Origin: Acidobacteriota bacterium
Lineage (GTDB): Bacteria > Acidobacteriota > Terriglobia > 20CM-2-55-15
Assembly (NCBI GenBank): GCA_003223875.1
Contig: QHWY01000096.1
Span: 1 to 64,000, forward strand
Length of the DNA: 64,000 nt
Direction: 5' to 3'
A program made the translations under genes and the position numbers. The notes under the pieces are model-generated. The model did not search any database, was not told the origin of the DNA, and saw nothing but the letters and a program-made list of their open reading frames with translations. This document shows, piece after piece, positions 25,783 to 35,460 of this stretch (its first letter is position 1; the number at the start of each line of letters is the position of its first letter).

Positions 25783-27636
25783 CTAAATCTTTTCGGCGCG
25801 GGATTCCCATTTTCCACGGAAAGTGATCCAAAAGGACACCACGATCAATTTTAGATCCAATAAGAAACTCTGGCGTTTGATGTAGAGGAGGTCGTATTTG
25901 AATTTTTCTCTTCGTGGAATGTCTCTTGGCGCGTAGATTTGTGCGATTCCGGTAAGGCCCGGCCGGACTGAATGCCGCTCGATGTATCCAGGAATGCTGG
26001 TCAATCCAACGCGTTCACCGTTTGCACTTAGCTCTATTTCTTCGGGCATAAGAGCCCTGGGGCCAACGAAGCTCATGTCGCCTCGAAAGATATTCCAGAG
26101 CTGAGGCAGTTCGTCGGCAGCGGTCGGCCGCAGCAGGGATCCAACCCGCGTGACCCGCGGATCCTTTTCGCTCGCCTGCAGTGGACCAAAGTCACGGTCG
26201 CTGCCGACTCGCATGGAGCGGAATTTCCAGCTTTTGAACGTACGCCCGCCAATGCCGACACGGTCCTGGCTGTAAAAGATTGGTCCGCCGTCTTCGAGTT
26301 TGATCGCTACCGCGATCACCAACCAAATGGGGATCGAGAACAACAAACCGGCGCCGGAGAGCAATATGTCGAATGGCCGTTTCAGTAACGGCTCCTTCAC
26401 TGACACAGAACAGAGGAGATCTTTGATGACGTGAAGATACTGCAATGCCTTCTCGTCTCGCCGATAGTGTTCAAGCACATAATTTCTGCCGTTGTTTCCC
26501 ATGGAGAGCAGGCGTTCCCGGTTCCCGTACATTCGCTCGATTGCATCGGCTAGTTGGCTGTCGGAGCCCGGTTCGACGACGATCCCGCTGTTGCTCTTCT
26601 CGACCAACTCCGCGACGAATCCACATACTCCTGCAATGACCGGACGGCCACACGCGAAGAATTCCAAAATCTTGGTGGGCAATACCTTTTCGAACACTTC
26701 GTCTTTTTTAAGCAAGACGAGACACACGTCGGACGCACTAATTATTTTCGGAATTTCGTTCCGAGGCCGTTCACCCCAGAAATCCACGTTGCCTATTGCC
26801 GATGATGCCGCGAAGTTTTGAAGCTCTTCCCGTTCCGCACCTTCTCCGACGACAAGAAACCGCACGCTGGTGCAACGGTCCTGAAGACTTGCCGCGGCCT
26901 TTAGAACAGTCTGCACACCGTGAGCTTTTCCAACCGTGCCGATATAGGAAACGACAAAGAACGGTTTTAGTCCGAACTCTTCTTTACATTCGTCTTTCCG
27001 GTAGGGCTTGAACAGGTTCTCATCCACGCCATTCTCGACCACATCAATTCTTGCCATCGGACATTTGCGAGCGATAGCCGGTCGAAATGGTTCCGCAACG
27101 ACGGCGACCAAATCGGATACTTCATAAAGAAATGAAGCGATGGTATCGAGAATCTTGTAGGTGATTCCCTCGATAGTACCGACGCCCGAGGCGGGCAAGG
27201 ATTCGGGCCAAAGGTCTCTCACTTCAAAGATGAACGGCCGCCGAAATCGTTTTGCCAGAAGCCAACCGGCGGCGGCAGAAAGCAGTTGCGGTGACGTACC
27301 AATAATGACGTCGGGACGTCGCAAGAAAACTCCACGAACCACTGCCGAGACGAAAAACGATACATAGCTCACGATGCGTTCAAGACTCGAGCGATTCGCG
27401 ACGGGACAAAGCCATGTCCTGACGACCCTTACGCCAGCCGTGTTCTCGGTCAAAGTCATTCGTCTGAACTTGTGTTTGTATTCCGTATGTATCTTGCCCG
27501 TCGGGTGATTGGGAAAACCGGTAAGAACGGTGACGTCGTGTCCTTGCTGAGCCCAAATCGCAGCCAATTCCGAAACACGAGCTGCGGCTGCGCCCATCTC
27601 GGGAGGATAGTATTGAGAGACGTACAGCAACCGCAT
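25783..27636 (-). CDS. Fused GT4 glycosyltransferase and monotopic phosphoglycosyl transferase
   Basis: One 617-residue chain holds two enzymes. Residues 1-400 are a GT4 enzyme (YYPPEMGAAAARVSELA, EVRDLWPESL, VVENGVDENLF, EFFACGRPVIAGVCG). Residues about 417-617 are a bacterial sugar transferase that loads the first sugar-phosphate on undecaprenyl phosphate: KRPFDILLSGAGLLF is the re-entrant membrane helix, then FKSWKFRSM, the catalytic pair D508-E509 in ADELPQLWNIFRGDMSFVGPR, and RPGLTGIAQ. Fusion lets the first and second sugar steps be coupled. It is the last gene of the large operon and overlaps the C5-epimerase stop by one base. Confidence 0.9.
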   Translation of the reverse strand: MRLLYVSQYYPPEMGAAAARVSELAAIWAQQGHDVTVLTGFPNHPTGKIHTEYKHKFRRMTLTENTAGVRVVRTWLCPVANRSSLERIVSYVSFFVSAVVRGVFLRRPDVIIGTSPQLLSAAAGWLLAKRFRRPFIFEVRDLWPESLPASGVGTIEGITYKILDTIASFLYEVSDLVAVVAEPFRPAIARKCPMARIDVVENGVDENLFKPYRKDECKEEFGLKPFFVVSYIGTVGKAHGVQTVLKAAASLQDRCTSVRFLVVGEGAEREELQNFAASSAIGNVDFWGERPRNEIPKIISASDVCLVLLKKDEVFEKVLPTKILEFFACGRPVIAGVCGFVAELVEKSNSGIVVEPGSDSQLADAIERMYGNRERLLSMGNNGRNYVLEHYRRDEKALQYLHVIKDLLCSVSVKEPLLKRPFDILLSGAGLLFSIPIWLVIAVAIKLEDGGPIFYSQDRVGIGGRTFKSWKFRSMRVGSDRDFGPLQASEKDPRVTRVGSLLRPTAADELPQLWNIFRGDMSFVGPRALMPEEIELSANGERVGLTSIPGYIERHSVRPGLTGIAQIYAPRDIPRREKFKYDLLYIKRQSFLLDLKLIVVSFWITFRGKWESRAEKI

Positions 27637-28625
27637 TAATAAGAAGTCAATTTAAACCGAATTTTCTGGAGCAGCGCTTTCCGCCGGAAGGAACGATTGT
27701 TGGCGTAATTTTCCCACCGTTCAGCATACTCAAGAAAAACAGGTTCGCTCGTGAGCTTATGCAGTACACGCAGTTGAGTAACATGGAGGCGGTGATAATA
27801 GAGGCTCGTAACCATCGAGACCTTATCGATTGGCAATTCATACAGCGACCAATACCCAGTATCATACTTCGCAAGATTTTCCTTTATTGTTGCAACGGAT
27901 CTTTCAAACAGCCTGCGGGCATCGGTATCATCGCGCCACCTTGCATAATCCAGAACACCCCATAAAGCCCAGATAAATCCGTTAAGGATGTGACTGGGAG
28001 GATCTACCAGGTATTCCTCGATCCAGAAGAAACCATCACAATCAACAGTTGCTACTCCACCTTCTTTAATATCCTTTGTCAAAGCGAGAAAGGCAGCGGA
28101 AGCCGCCTCACCATATCGTTCCTGTCCTGTCACCAAAGAGGCTCGAACCAGTAACGAAATGCCTTGTCCCTGAGCGAGCCCGGAGCGCCACGGTGCTTTC
28201 AACAGTTCCCGGTAAGGCCAGTCAAATTCGTGATGCCACACGCGAATGCCGAATGTATTCGGTTTGAGATTCGCAACGAGCCAGTCTGCCGCTTTCAAGA
28301 ACTTGTCCGCATGCGCGGCATCGCCTGTTTGCTTATACAAGTTGTAATTACCCAAACCATACTGACTTATCGCGATCGGATTGTACTGTTGACCAATCCT
28401 TCCCATGTAGTTGAGCAGCGGCACGCCGGCCGCATCGAAGGGACCGGCATATCGTGCCTTTTGTGAAAACGTCATGTAGTACTCGTTCGTAGCGGAATCC
28501 CAGGCTCGTGGATTCAGCTCCGGGGTCTCATACCAGAAGAGCAGGGGGCTTTTTCTACTGCGGGCATACACGGACAAGCGGCGTGGTAAATCGAGCAATC
28601 GCGAATAATTTCTGGCGCTGCTCAC
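27636..28625 (-). CDS. D-glucuronyl C5-epimerase-like protein
   Basis: GTG 28625 overlaps the stop of the upstream gene (GTGA) and gives 329 residues; the frame is open further upstream only because it lies under that gene. Motifs QYNPIAISQYGLGNYNLY, WPYRELLKAPWRSGLAQGQGISLLVRA and SHILNGFIWALWGVLDY, and the C-terminal SLYYHRLHVTQLRVL, are those of the Glce C-terminal domain, which turns D-glucuronate into L-iduronate in polymers. There is no signal peptide, unlike animal and some bacterial homologues, so it may act inside the cell on lipid-linked units. It suggests uronic acid in the EPS. Confidence 0.82.
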   Translation of the reverse strand: MSSARNYSRLLDLPRRLSVYARSRKSPLLFWYETPELNPRAWDSATNEYYMTFSQKARYAGPFDAAGVPLLNYMGRIGQQYNPIAISQYGLGNYNLYKQTGDAAHADKFLKAADWLVANLKPNTFGIRVWHHEFDWPYRELLKAPWRSGLAQGQGISLLVRASLVTGQERYGEAASAAFLALTKDIKEGGVATVDCDGFFWIEEYLVDPPSHILNGFIWALWGVLDYARWRDDTDARRLFERSVATIKENLAKYDTGYWSLYELPIDKVSMVTSLYYHRLHVTQLRVLHKLTSEPVFLEYAERWENYANNRSFRRKALLQKIRFKLTSY

Positions 28626-30799
28626 GACGGTTCGAACCGGACAGGGCTGTTCAATTTCAATGATTCCAGGGCTGCAAACGTGAGTCCTGTCGCTCTGATC
28701 GCCTCGTCCAACTGCGGTATTACGCCGCGTCCCTCCACAGCGCGGCAAAAGGATGCGATCTCGGCGGAGTGACCCTTGTCAGAGCTGCTCCAGGGATGCC
28801 CCCACCTTTTCGTCTTGCCATCCTTTATAAGCCAGAGGCGTCGGAAATCCTCGATGACAGCTACCTTGGAACTCCCAAAGATCTCGATTCGCTCCTTGGA
28901 GTAACTGCGATCACCGCCTGAATAAAATCCGATCGTAGCCAGCGCACTATTATCGAATTCCAGCACGATGACGCAGTCATCTGTTGTTGCGCGACACCTC
29001 GCTGAGATGGTGAGAGGGCGGCCAGCCGCGAAATAGGCTGCCAGGTCCATGAAATGACACATCTCGGTAACGATTCTCCCGCCGCCTTGTTCGGCAGAAT
29101 GAATCCAACTGTCATCGGGCAGTTTCCCCGCGTTGATGCGATATTGAATGCATAGGCCGCGAGCCTCCGGACCAAAAAACTCTTTGACGATGGCAGTTGC
29201 GGGAGCAAAGCGACGATTGAAGCCGACCATCAGCATCGGCTGACGGCCTTCCTGCTGAAGAGCTGAGAGGTTTTTCGCAAAATCGCACAATTCGTCCTGG
29301 CTGACGCAGAGGGGCTTCTCCACAAAAACCGCCTTACCGGCGCGAAGCGCTCGAAGGGCAAGTGCCGCATGGGAATCGTTGCGGGTGGCAATAATGACCG
29401 CATCGGTGCGTGGATCAGAAAACACTTCATCCGGCTCGGAAACACAATAATTAAAGCCGAATTTCTCAGCCGCAAAACGAGCATTCAGGCCGCCTGCACT
29501 GATTACGCCTCTCAGCTCGACGGACTCCATCCGACGAACTGCCGGAAGCAGCACGTCTTTCGCGAACATTCCAGCACCAATAAAGCTCAGACCAATCTTT
29601 TTTCGATCGTTCGTGCTCTTCGAGAGGGCACCGATTTTTGTGGTAATGACACCAGACGCTGGAAGAGAAGGTGTATTGGCTGGATATTGAATAACGACAC
29701 TGAGAACGTCGGGGCGAGAAAGCATTTCATATGCCGACGGAGCTGAATCCACTGGTATTCGATGAGTGATCAACGGCTCAACGTTCACACGTCGATTCGC
29801 CAGCAGATTCAAAAAAGCACGCATGTTCTCGCGTTCTGTCCAACGAACGTAGCCCACTGGATAATCCCGGCCGTAGTCTTCGTATTCCGAATCGTATCTT
29901 CCCGGCCCGTAGCTCCGTGACACGACCAACGACAATTCCTTTCGGTAGTATTCGCGTCTCGGCAAATCGAGCGGGATTGCGCCCACCGCCACGATTTTGG
30001 CCCTGTCCCTGGCGAGAGCAGCTGCCAGATGTGTAGGTCCATGATCCTTTCCGGCAGCTGCTATGAAGACACAATCCACTCCCGCAGGTTCTACTTGAAT
30101 ACAATTCATTTCGGCATTTTGTGGATCCGAAACCGAATCAAGACCGATAAGGGTTGCGAGATCACGTCGAGAATCAATCGGGTCGACACCAATAACTCGA
30201 CACGATTGTGCTTTGAGGATTTGTCCTATTAACAATCCCACCAATCCGAGCCCGATCACTGCGGCAGATTCCCCAATCTGAGTGCCGGCTAATCTCACCG
30301 CGTGCAGGGCGATTGCTCCAACGGCTGCGAAGCTTGCCTGATCAAAGGGTATGTGCCGTCCTTGTCCGTCGAGCGGCAAGGGTACGATCAGGTTACGGGG
30401 AACATAATTGACTTGAGCATGATTGGCATAGCCTGCTCCCGCGCAGGCTACAGGATCGCCAACACGGACATCCGATAGCTGTGCCCCTGTTTCAAGAACG
30501 ATGCCCGCGCAACTGTAGCCCATCGGCAACGGGTTGTCTAAACGTGACCGCGCTGTGCGGACGGCTTCCAACAGCCCGTCGCGTCGCGCCTTGTTCAGAA
30601 CCTGTCTAACGAGATCCGGCCGTTGCCGCGCTTTTCCCACTAAACTCAGCCGTGAAAAATCGATGGCGGCACGTTCGGTGCCAGTGGAGATTAACGATGA
30701 ATGCGTCAAGACGAGAGCGCCACCCGGGCGGATGGCCGGAGTCGGGACATCCCAGACTTCAACTCCGCCATGTTGGAGTAGCTGTACGACCTGCTTCAT
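28622..30799 (-). CDS. Bi-domain oxidoreductase: medium-chain dehydrogenase fused to Gfo/Idh/MocA
   Basis: The 725-residue product from ATG 30799 (ATGA overlap with asnB) has two halves. Residues 1-390 are a zinc-ADH-like MDR: PMGYSCAGIVLETGAQLSDV, GDPVACAGAGYANHAQ, and the NAD loop IGLGLVGLLIGQILKA. Residues about 405-725 are a Gfo/Idh/MocA domain: GLSFIGAGMFAKDVLLPA, AVIIATRNDSHA, VFVEKPLCVS and HFMDLAAYFA, EKPL being the catalytic motif. This pair is known from EPS clusters. It probably oxidises or dehydrates a sugar nucleotide, but the substrate cannot be read from the sequence. Confidence 0.85.
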   Translation of the reverse strand: MKQVVQLLQHGGVEVWDVPTPAIRPGGALVLTHSSLISTGTERAAIDFSRLSLVGKARQRPDLVRQVLNKARRDGLLEAVRTARSRLDNPLPMGYSCAGIVLETGAQLSDVRVGDPVACAGAGYANHAQVNYVPRNLIVPLPLDGQGRHIPFDQASFAAVGAIALHAVRLAGTQIGESAAVIGLGLVGLLIGQILKAQSCRVIGVDPIDSRRDLATLIGLDSVSDPQNAEMNCIQVEPAGVDCVFIAAAGKDHGPTHLAAALARDRAKIVAVGAIPLDLPRREYYRKELSLVVSRSYGPGRYDSEYEDYGRDYPVGYVRWTERENMRAFLNLLANRRVNVEPLITHRIPVDSAPSAYEMLSRPDVLSVVIQYPANTPSLPASGVITTKIGALSKSTNDRKKIGLSFIGAGMFAKDVLLPAVRRMESVELRGVISAGGLNARFAAEKFGFNYCVSEPDEVFSDPRTDAVIIATRNDSHAALALRALRAGKAVFVEKPLCVSQDELCDFAKNLSALQQEGRQPMLMVGFNRRFAPATAIVKEFFGPEARGLCIQYRINAGKLPDDSWIHSAEQGGGRIVTEMCHFMDLAAYFAAGRPLTISARCRATTDDCVIVLEFDNSALATIGFYSGGDRSYSKERIEIFGSSKVAVIEDFRRLWLIKDGKTKRWGHPWSSSDKGHSAEIASFCRAVEGRGVIPQLDEAIRATGLTFAALESLKLNSPVRFEPS

Positions 30800-32781
30800 G
30801 CCGGGCTCGCCTGAGACTCCAAATTTCTTAGCCAAAGTTCAAGAGTCAGCAGCGCCCAGATCTGGTGACTTGAATCTTCTAGCCCCTGACGATGCTGGCG
30901 GACCATCCGGAACACCGTTTTCGCATTGAAGAGTCTACGCCGGTTAATGACTTCGGCCGAAAGAAGGTCATCTACCATCGTCCTAAGGTCTCGAGAAAGC
31001 CATCCGCGGATCGGCGCGGAGAATCCGGTCTTGGGTCTGTGGACCACGCGGTCGGGTACGATTCCCTTCATCGCCTCCTTGAGAATCCGCTTGCCGCTGA
31101 GGTGCCTAACCTTGAATTTCGAAGGAAGGCTGAATGCCAAATCGACAAGGTCGTTGTCCAGGAACGGAACTCTCACCTCAACCGAAGACGCCATACTCAT
31201 TCTGTCGACATAGTTCAGGTTGTGACTCGGCAGATACACTCTGGTATCGACGAATAGCAATCTTTCGATCGCATCGGATGTCTGAAGAGAACGCCAAACG
31301 TCGCGATGTTGAACAAATGCATCGCTTTCTCCGACATCCGCCAGAAGCTCCTCCGAATATAAACCTTCGGCGCGAGGATGCATCCAGCTAAATGTTTGCA
31401 GATACGTATCTTCACGGTCACCGGAAAGCAACCTCAACAGACGCTTCAGCCGGCGCAGGCCGGCTACGCCGAGGTGTGAGCCCGCGGCAGGGAAATGATC
31501 GGCCAACAGGCTGCCGAACCGGCGTGCGCCGTTCGGCAACCGGAGGTAACTTGCGTAAAGTCCGGCCAGATAGTGTCGTCGGTACCCGCCGAAGATCTCA
31601 TCAGCGCCCATGCCCGATAACAAGACTTTCGTTGTAGCGCTTGCATGCTCGCATATTAAAAAGGTTGGAATGAGAGCAGGATCCGCTAATGGCTCATCCG
31701 CAAAATAAATGATTTTGGGAAGCAGCGCGATGAGATCGGGTTTCATTACGAGTTCGGCACAATGAATCCCGAAACTTTGCGCCACAAAGGCTGCATATTT
31801 CAGATCGTCGCCGACCCGTTCGTATTTCATATCCTCGGCTGAGAAGCCTGCCGCGTAAACGGCGTGCGGAGGAGTATTGTTTTTGAGCATCAGACCAACG
31901 ATAGAGGTTGAGTCCAGCCCACCCGACAGGAATGCGCTAACAGGAACGTCGGCGACCAATTGGCGCGCAACCGCCGTCTGAAGTTTCTCCCGGACGGCGT
32001 CTGCCGCGTCTCGATAAGGAATCGAAGAGATCGGTTGCGGCGTAGCAATCCAGTAAGGATTTTCATCCGGCTCATTCATCTTACCGGCGCAGATTCGCAG
32101 CCAGCTGCCAGGCTTAACCTTTCTCACGCCCGCCAAGATCGTGTTTGGTTCCGGAACATGAAGGAATGTTAAGTACTGATGAAGTGCATCCGTGTTGATG
32201 GTTGCGACTCTGTGGACTGCCTGCAGCGCCTTCATTTCGGAAGCGAACAAGAAGTCGCCATCCGCGTAAGCGTAATACAGCGGCTTTATTCCAAAACGAT
32301 CCCGTGCCAAATACAACTGTCCTCTGTGGGCATCCCAAATAGCCACTGCGAACATCCCATTCAATCTCTGAAGAGCTGCGACACCATAAGCTTCAAAAAG
32401 ACGCAATACCACCTCGGTATCCGTTTTCGATAAAAAATGGTAATTCTTGGACTCGAGATCACGCCTCAGTTCCGCGAAATTGAACACTTCTCCGTTGTAA
32501 ACAATCCAATATCGGCGGTCGGGCGTGGACATCGGCTGGTGACCGGCGGAGCTCAGATCCAGGATACTGAGCCGAGTATTAACGATGGCGATCGGCCGGG
32601 CGGATTGAAATACCGTGACATTCGACGGGAGCCTTAGATCGGTCGCAGGCGGACTAACGCCCAATCCCACACCCCAATCGTCAGGTCCGCGGTTTTGCAA
32701 CCGGCGACGCATTTCGAGCGCTTGTTCGAGCATCCTTTGAATTGATGTGTTTGACGGGATGATTCCGGCTATTCCGCACAT
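30796..32781 (-). CDS. asnB: Asparagine synthase (glutamine-hydrolysing), EPS-locus type
   Basis: A full-length 661-residue AsnB. Cys2 of MCGIAGII is the glutaminase nucleophile; RLSILDLSSAGHQPM, VYNGEVFN and KTDTEVVL complete the class II amidotransferase half. The synthetase half has the PP-loop AFLSGGLDSTSIVGL, LLSGMGADEIFGGYRRHY and SVEVRVPFLDNDLVDLAF. In sugar loci such enzymes often amidate uronic acids rather than make free asparagine; that is an inference here, supported by the C5-epimerase two genes downstream. It lies seven bases after the GT2 gene and overlaps the bi-domain gene. Confidence 0.88.
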   Translation of the reverse strand: MCGIAGIIPSNTSIQRMLEQALEMRRRLQNRGPDDWGVGLGVSPPATDLRLPSNVTVFQSARPIAIVNTRLSILDLSSAGHQPMSTPDRRYWIVYNGEVFNFAELRRDLESKNYHFLSKTDTEVVLRLFEAYGVAALQRLNGMFAVAIWDAHRGQLYLARDRFGIKPLYYAYADGDFLFASEMKALQAVHRVATINTDALHQYLTFLHVPEPNTILAGVRKVKPGSWLRICAGKMNEPDENPYWIATPQPISSIPYRDAADAVREKLQTAVARQLVADVPVSAFLSGGLDSTSIVGLMLKNNTPPHAVYAAGFSAEDMKYERVGDDLKYAAFVAQSFGIHCAELVMKPDLIALLPKIIYFADEPLADPALIPTFLICEHASATTKVLLSGMGADEIFGGYRRHYLAGLYASYLRLPNGARRFGSLLADHFPAAGSHLGVAGLRRLKRLLRLLSGDREDTYLQTFSWMHPRAEGLYSEELLADVGESDAFVQHRDVWRSLQTSDAIERLLFVDTRVYLPSHNLNYVDRMSMASSVEVRVPFLDNDLVDLAFSLPSKFKVRHLSGKRILKEAMKGIVPDRVVHRPKTGFSAPIRGWLSRDLRTMVDDLLSAEVINRRRLFNAKTVFRMVRQHRQGLEDSSHQIWALLTLELWLRNLESQASPA

Positions 32782-32788
32782 CGAGAAA

Positions 32789-33637
32789 TCAGCGGCGGCC
32801 GGACCGGCGCATTTCCAGAAATTTCACATCGATCAAGAGAGGGAACCAAAGCGCTTGCATGAAGTGATAAGTGAATCCGGCTCGGCCGTCAAGTAGCCCG
32901 CCCAAGACAAAGTAACGGTAGATGAAATAGAGGCACGGCCGGACCAGTGGCGGAAAGCGGTTCCATACTCGCTCCCTTAGCCAGCGCCTTCTTTCAACTT
33001 GAGTGGACCAGAAAGAAGGTTGTACGGCGTTTCTATTGCTCGGGCTCCTTTCCATGCTTTCGATGAGTTCGAGCGCTTCCAGAGTAGCATAGGCGTTATG
33101 CCGGCTAATCCACGCAGTTATGCCCTTCTTGTCATTGTGGATCAAGTCTCCACGCAACTTGCCGGTTGCGCCTGTTACGATTAAGTGCTCATTGACCTTG
33201 CGATCCTCGCACGTCGCCTGGCGGTGCTTTACCAGCCTGAGAATCCAGGTCGGGTAATATCCGCCGAACCGGATCCACTTTTCCTGAAAGATCAGCTTTC
33301 GCGGTAGGTAAAATCCCGCGACTGTTGTGCGCCCGCCAAGCGTGGAGTGAAGTTCGTTTTTCAATTCAGGTGACACAAACTCATCAGCGTCGAGGAACAG
33401 AACCCATTCATAGCGGAAGGGCAGGTTTCGCAAAGCCCAATTCCGTTGAGCGGAATATCCGTGAAAATCGTGAATGACGATATTGGAGGTCCATCTCCTG
33501 GCCAATTCAAGCGTTCTGTCGGTACTGCCGGAGTCCACAACGAAAATGTCGTCACTGATGTCGGCTACGCTTCCGAGACACTGCGCGATATTTTCTTCCT
33601 CATTCAGGGTTAAGACGATTATGGAGAGGTTGGTCAC
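32789..33637 (-). CDS. GT2 glycosyltransferase, WaaE/KdtX-like
   Basis: The 282-residue enzyme has the start LSIIVLTLNEEENIAQCLGSV, then IFVVDSGSTDRTLELAR, and the metal site WVLFLDADEFVS. AGFYLPRKLIFQEKWIRFGGYYPTW and the long C-terminal helix with two hydrophobic parts (RPCLYFIYRYFVLGGLLDG) are typical of WaaE-type transferases that work on lipid-linked or lipid A core sugars. It lies between a GT4 gene (five bases) and asnB (seven bases). Confidence 0.86.
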   Translation of the reverse strand: MTNLSIIVLTLNEEENIAQCLGSVADISDDIFVVDSGSTDRTLELARRWTSNIVIHDFHGYSAQRNWALRNLPFRYEWVLFLDADEFVSPELKNELHSTLGGRTTVAGFYLPRKLIFQEKWIRFGGYYPTWILRLVKHRQATCEDRKVNEHLIVTGATGKLRGDLIHNDKKGITAWISRHNAYATLEALELIESMERSPSNRNAVQPSFWSTQVERRRWLRERVWNRFPPLVRPCLYFIYRYFVLGGLLDGRAGFTYHFMQALWFPLLIDVKFLEMRRSGRR

Positions 33638-33642
33638 CTGGT

Positions 33643-34782
33643 TTATGCAGAAACACTCTCGACCAGATGTAGAAACTCACGCGCGTATCTTTCCCATCCC
33701 CAATCGCCATCGTCGATACGGCGTCTGGCCTGCTCTTTCAACTGAGAGCGCAAGTCATCCTGTTCGATGATCGAAAGAACTTGTACGGCGGCCTTCTTTG
33801 CATCCAGCGGCGGGTAATATAGAGCCGCATGACCCAGAATTTCACGATTGATTGGTGTATCTGCCGCCACGACGGGCAGGCCCGCGTTCAATGCCTCGAG
33901 CATCGTAAAACCAAATGATTCACATAAGGACGGGAAAAGGAAAACATCAAAGTGCCGATACAGCGACGGCATTACGTCCTGTTCGATTCGGCCCGTCAAG
34001 ATGACATGTCCCTCGAGGCCAAGACTCGCCACGCGGCTCAACACGTTCTTGATACCGGAAGGCCAGTCTTCCATGGACATCGTTAAAAACAGTCTGGCGT
34101 TCACTCCCGACTGAACTAGTCCGGCAATCGTATCTATGGCCACGTCAATACCCTTATGAAGGGCAGCATGCGATGCATAGAGTAAACGGATCTCGTTGGG
34201 CAGTCTGGGCGGCGCTGACCAACTGTGTTCTTTGCCGGTAACTGTAAAGGACGTTGCATCGAAACCGTGGCGGATCACCGCAAACTTGTGCGGCGGAAGT
34301 TCGGGATAACTCTTCCTCACCATGTTGCTCATCGCAATGCTTGGGGTCACAATTTTCACGGCTGAACACATTGCCCGGTAGGCTATTGAACGTCGAATTT
34401 TCGCGTCCAATCTTCCTACCACTCCCGCCTTCGACAGGTAATAATCGCAAAAGTAAATAGGGTTGCGCTGAAAAAGGATCTGTTTCACTGTGGGCCGAAA
34501 GGGCCCGAAGTTTAGAAGACACACGAGTACATCGATCCGGTTTTGGAGGCACCATCGGTCCAGGACGAATTGTTGCCACAAAAGCAACCGGAGAGATGAA
34601 CCCCCTACACGCACACGATACAATCGCACATTGGGAGAAAGTGAATCCAGCGGGATAGAGTCATTTATAAAAATCGAAAACTCGTGGCGCCTTCCTCCGT
34701 TTGCAAGGACCTTGAGGAACCCGTCCAGATGGCGGCGAGCTCCTCCCATTTTGGCAGCCACGGCATCGACAGCAACGACCAC
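33643..34782 (-). CDS. GT4 glycosyltransferase
   Basis: A 379-residue GT-B protein. The N-terminal domain has VAAKMGGARRHLDGFLKVL, where the G-G-A-x-R-H glycine loop binds the nucleotide. The C-terminal domain has VIRHGFD, LLYASHAALHKGIDVAI and the donor-site block FPSLCESFGFTMLEALNAGLPVV, with E-x7-E present. It probably adds one sugar of the repeat unit. The gene is three bases after a methyltransferase gene. Confidence 0.86.
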   Translation of the reverse strand: MVVAVDAVAAKMGGARRHLDGFLKVLANGGRRHEFSIFINDSIPLDSLSPNVRLYRVRVGGSSLRLLLWQQFVLDRWCLQNRIDVLVCLLNFGPFRPTVKQILFQRNPIYFCDYYLSKAGVVGRLDAKIRRSIAYRAMCSAVKIVTPSIAMSNMVRKSYPELPPHKFAVIRHGFDATSFTVTGKEHSWSAPPRLPNEIRLLYASHAALHKGIDVAIDTIAGLVQSGVNARLFLTMSMEDWPSGIKNVLSRVASLGLEGHVILTGRIEQDVMPSLYRHFDVFLFPSLCESFGFTMLEALNAGLPVVAADTPINREILGHAALYYPPLDAKKAAVQVLSIIEQDDLRSQLKEQARRRIDDGDWGWERYAREFLHLVESVSA

Positions 34783-34785
34783 GAT

Positions 34786-35439
34786 TTATCTGAACGCCTC
34801 GACGTAAAGGGAACGTGGCAGATCGATCTCGTGATCGTCGGCAGTTTCGCCCAAGATCATGGTTTCTCGGGAGATGAAGCGGCTGGACAAGACAGAAGCC
34901 TCAGTAACGTTGGAGAAGCCCGCTTTTTTCAAGATTTCCGAGAGATAGCCGAAATCAAAAGCCGCTCGATGTTGCCCGTCACAAAATACGTAATTAGTGA
35001 ACCTGCCGCCTAAGGATTCACAGTTGCGCGGCCAGTTGATGAACCAATCCATCAGCCCTCGCGAGTAAGCCACGATGGAATTTCCAAGGTGAGGAACAAC
35101 GACGCGAATCCCCCCACCGCTCTTCAGTACTCGTCGACACTCTGCCAGAACGGCATCCATTTCATTCGGAAAAAAATGCTCCAATGTGTGGACGGAATAA
35201 ATCGCTTCGACCGACTGTTCGGCGAACGGCAAGCCGTAGCGGGCATCGAGCCAGAGATCCGACTTCGTGAAGGGGTTGATATCGATGTTCGCGTAACCTG
35301 GAATATACCTTGTTCCGCATCCCAAGTTCAGGCGGAGGGGGTTTCGACCCCTGTAGGTCCACTTTTTAATGTAGTGATTTATCACAACCGGCGGAGAGAC
35401 GACGGCGAAAAGAAAATCCTTTGAGCGTTGAGAAAACAT
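34786..35439 (-). CDS. Class I SAM-dependent methyltransferase
   Basis: The 217-residue enzyme has motif I LRLNLGCGTRYIPGYANID, the post-I Asp in NPFTKSDLWLDAR, and YSVHTLEHFFPNEMDAVLAE then RRVLKSGGGIRVVVPHLG. These are the Methyltransf_11 motifs. It resembles the broken plus-strand methyltransferase at 19125, which may have done the same kind of reaction. A basic, aromatic N-terminus (NHYIKKWTYRGRN) may touch the membrane. The substrate is probably a sugar of the EPS. Confidence 0.83.
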   Translation of the reverse strand: MFSQRSKDFLFAVVSPPVVINHYIKKWTYRGRNPLRLNLGCGTRYIPGYANIDINPFTKSDLWLDARYGLPFAEQSVEAIYSVHTLEHFFPNEMDAVLAECRRVLKSGGGIRVVVPHLGNSIVAYSRGLMDWFINWPRNCESLGGRFTNYVFCDGQHRAAFDFGYLSEILKKAGFSNVTEASVLSSRFISRETMILGETADDHEIDLPRSLYVEAFR

Positions 35440-35460
35440 TAGCGCTCTATTCTTAATCCC

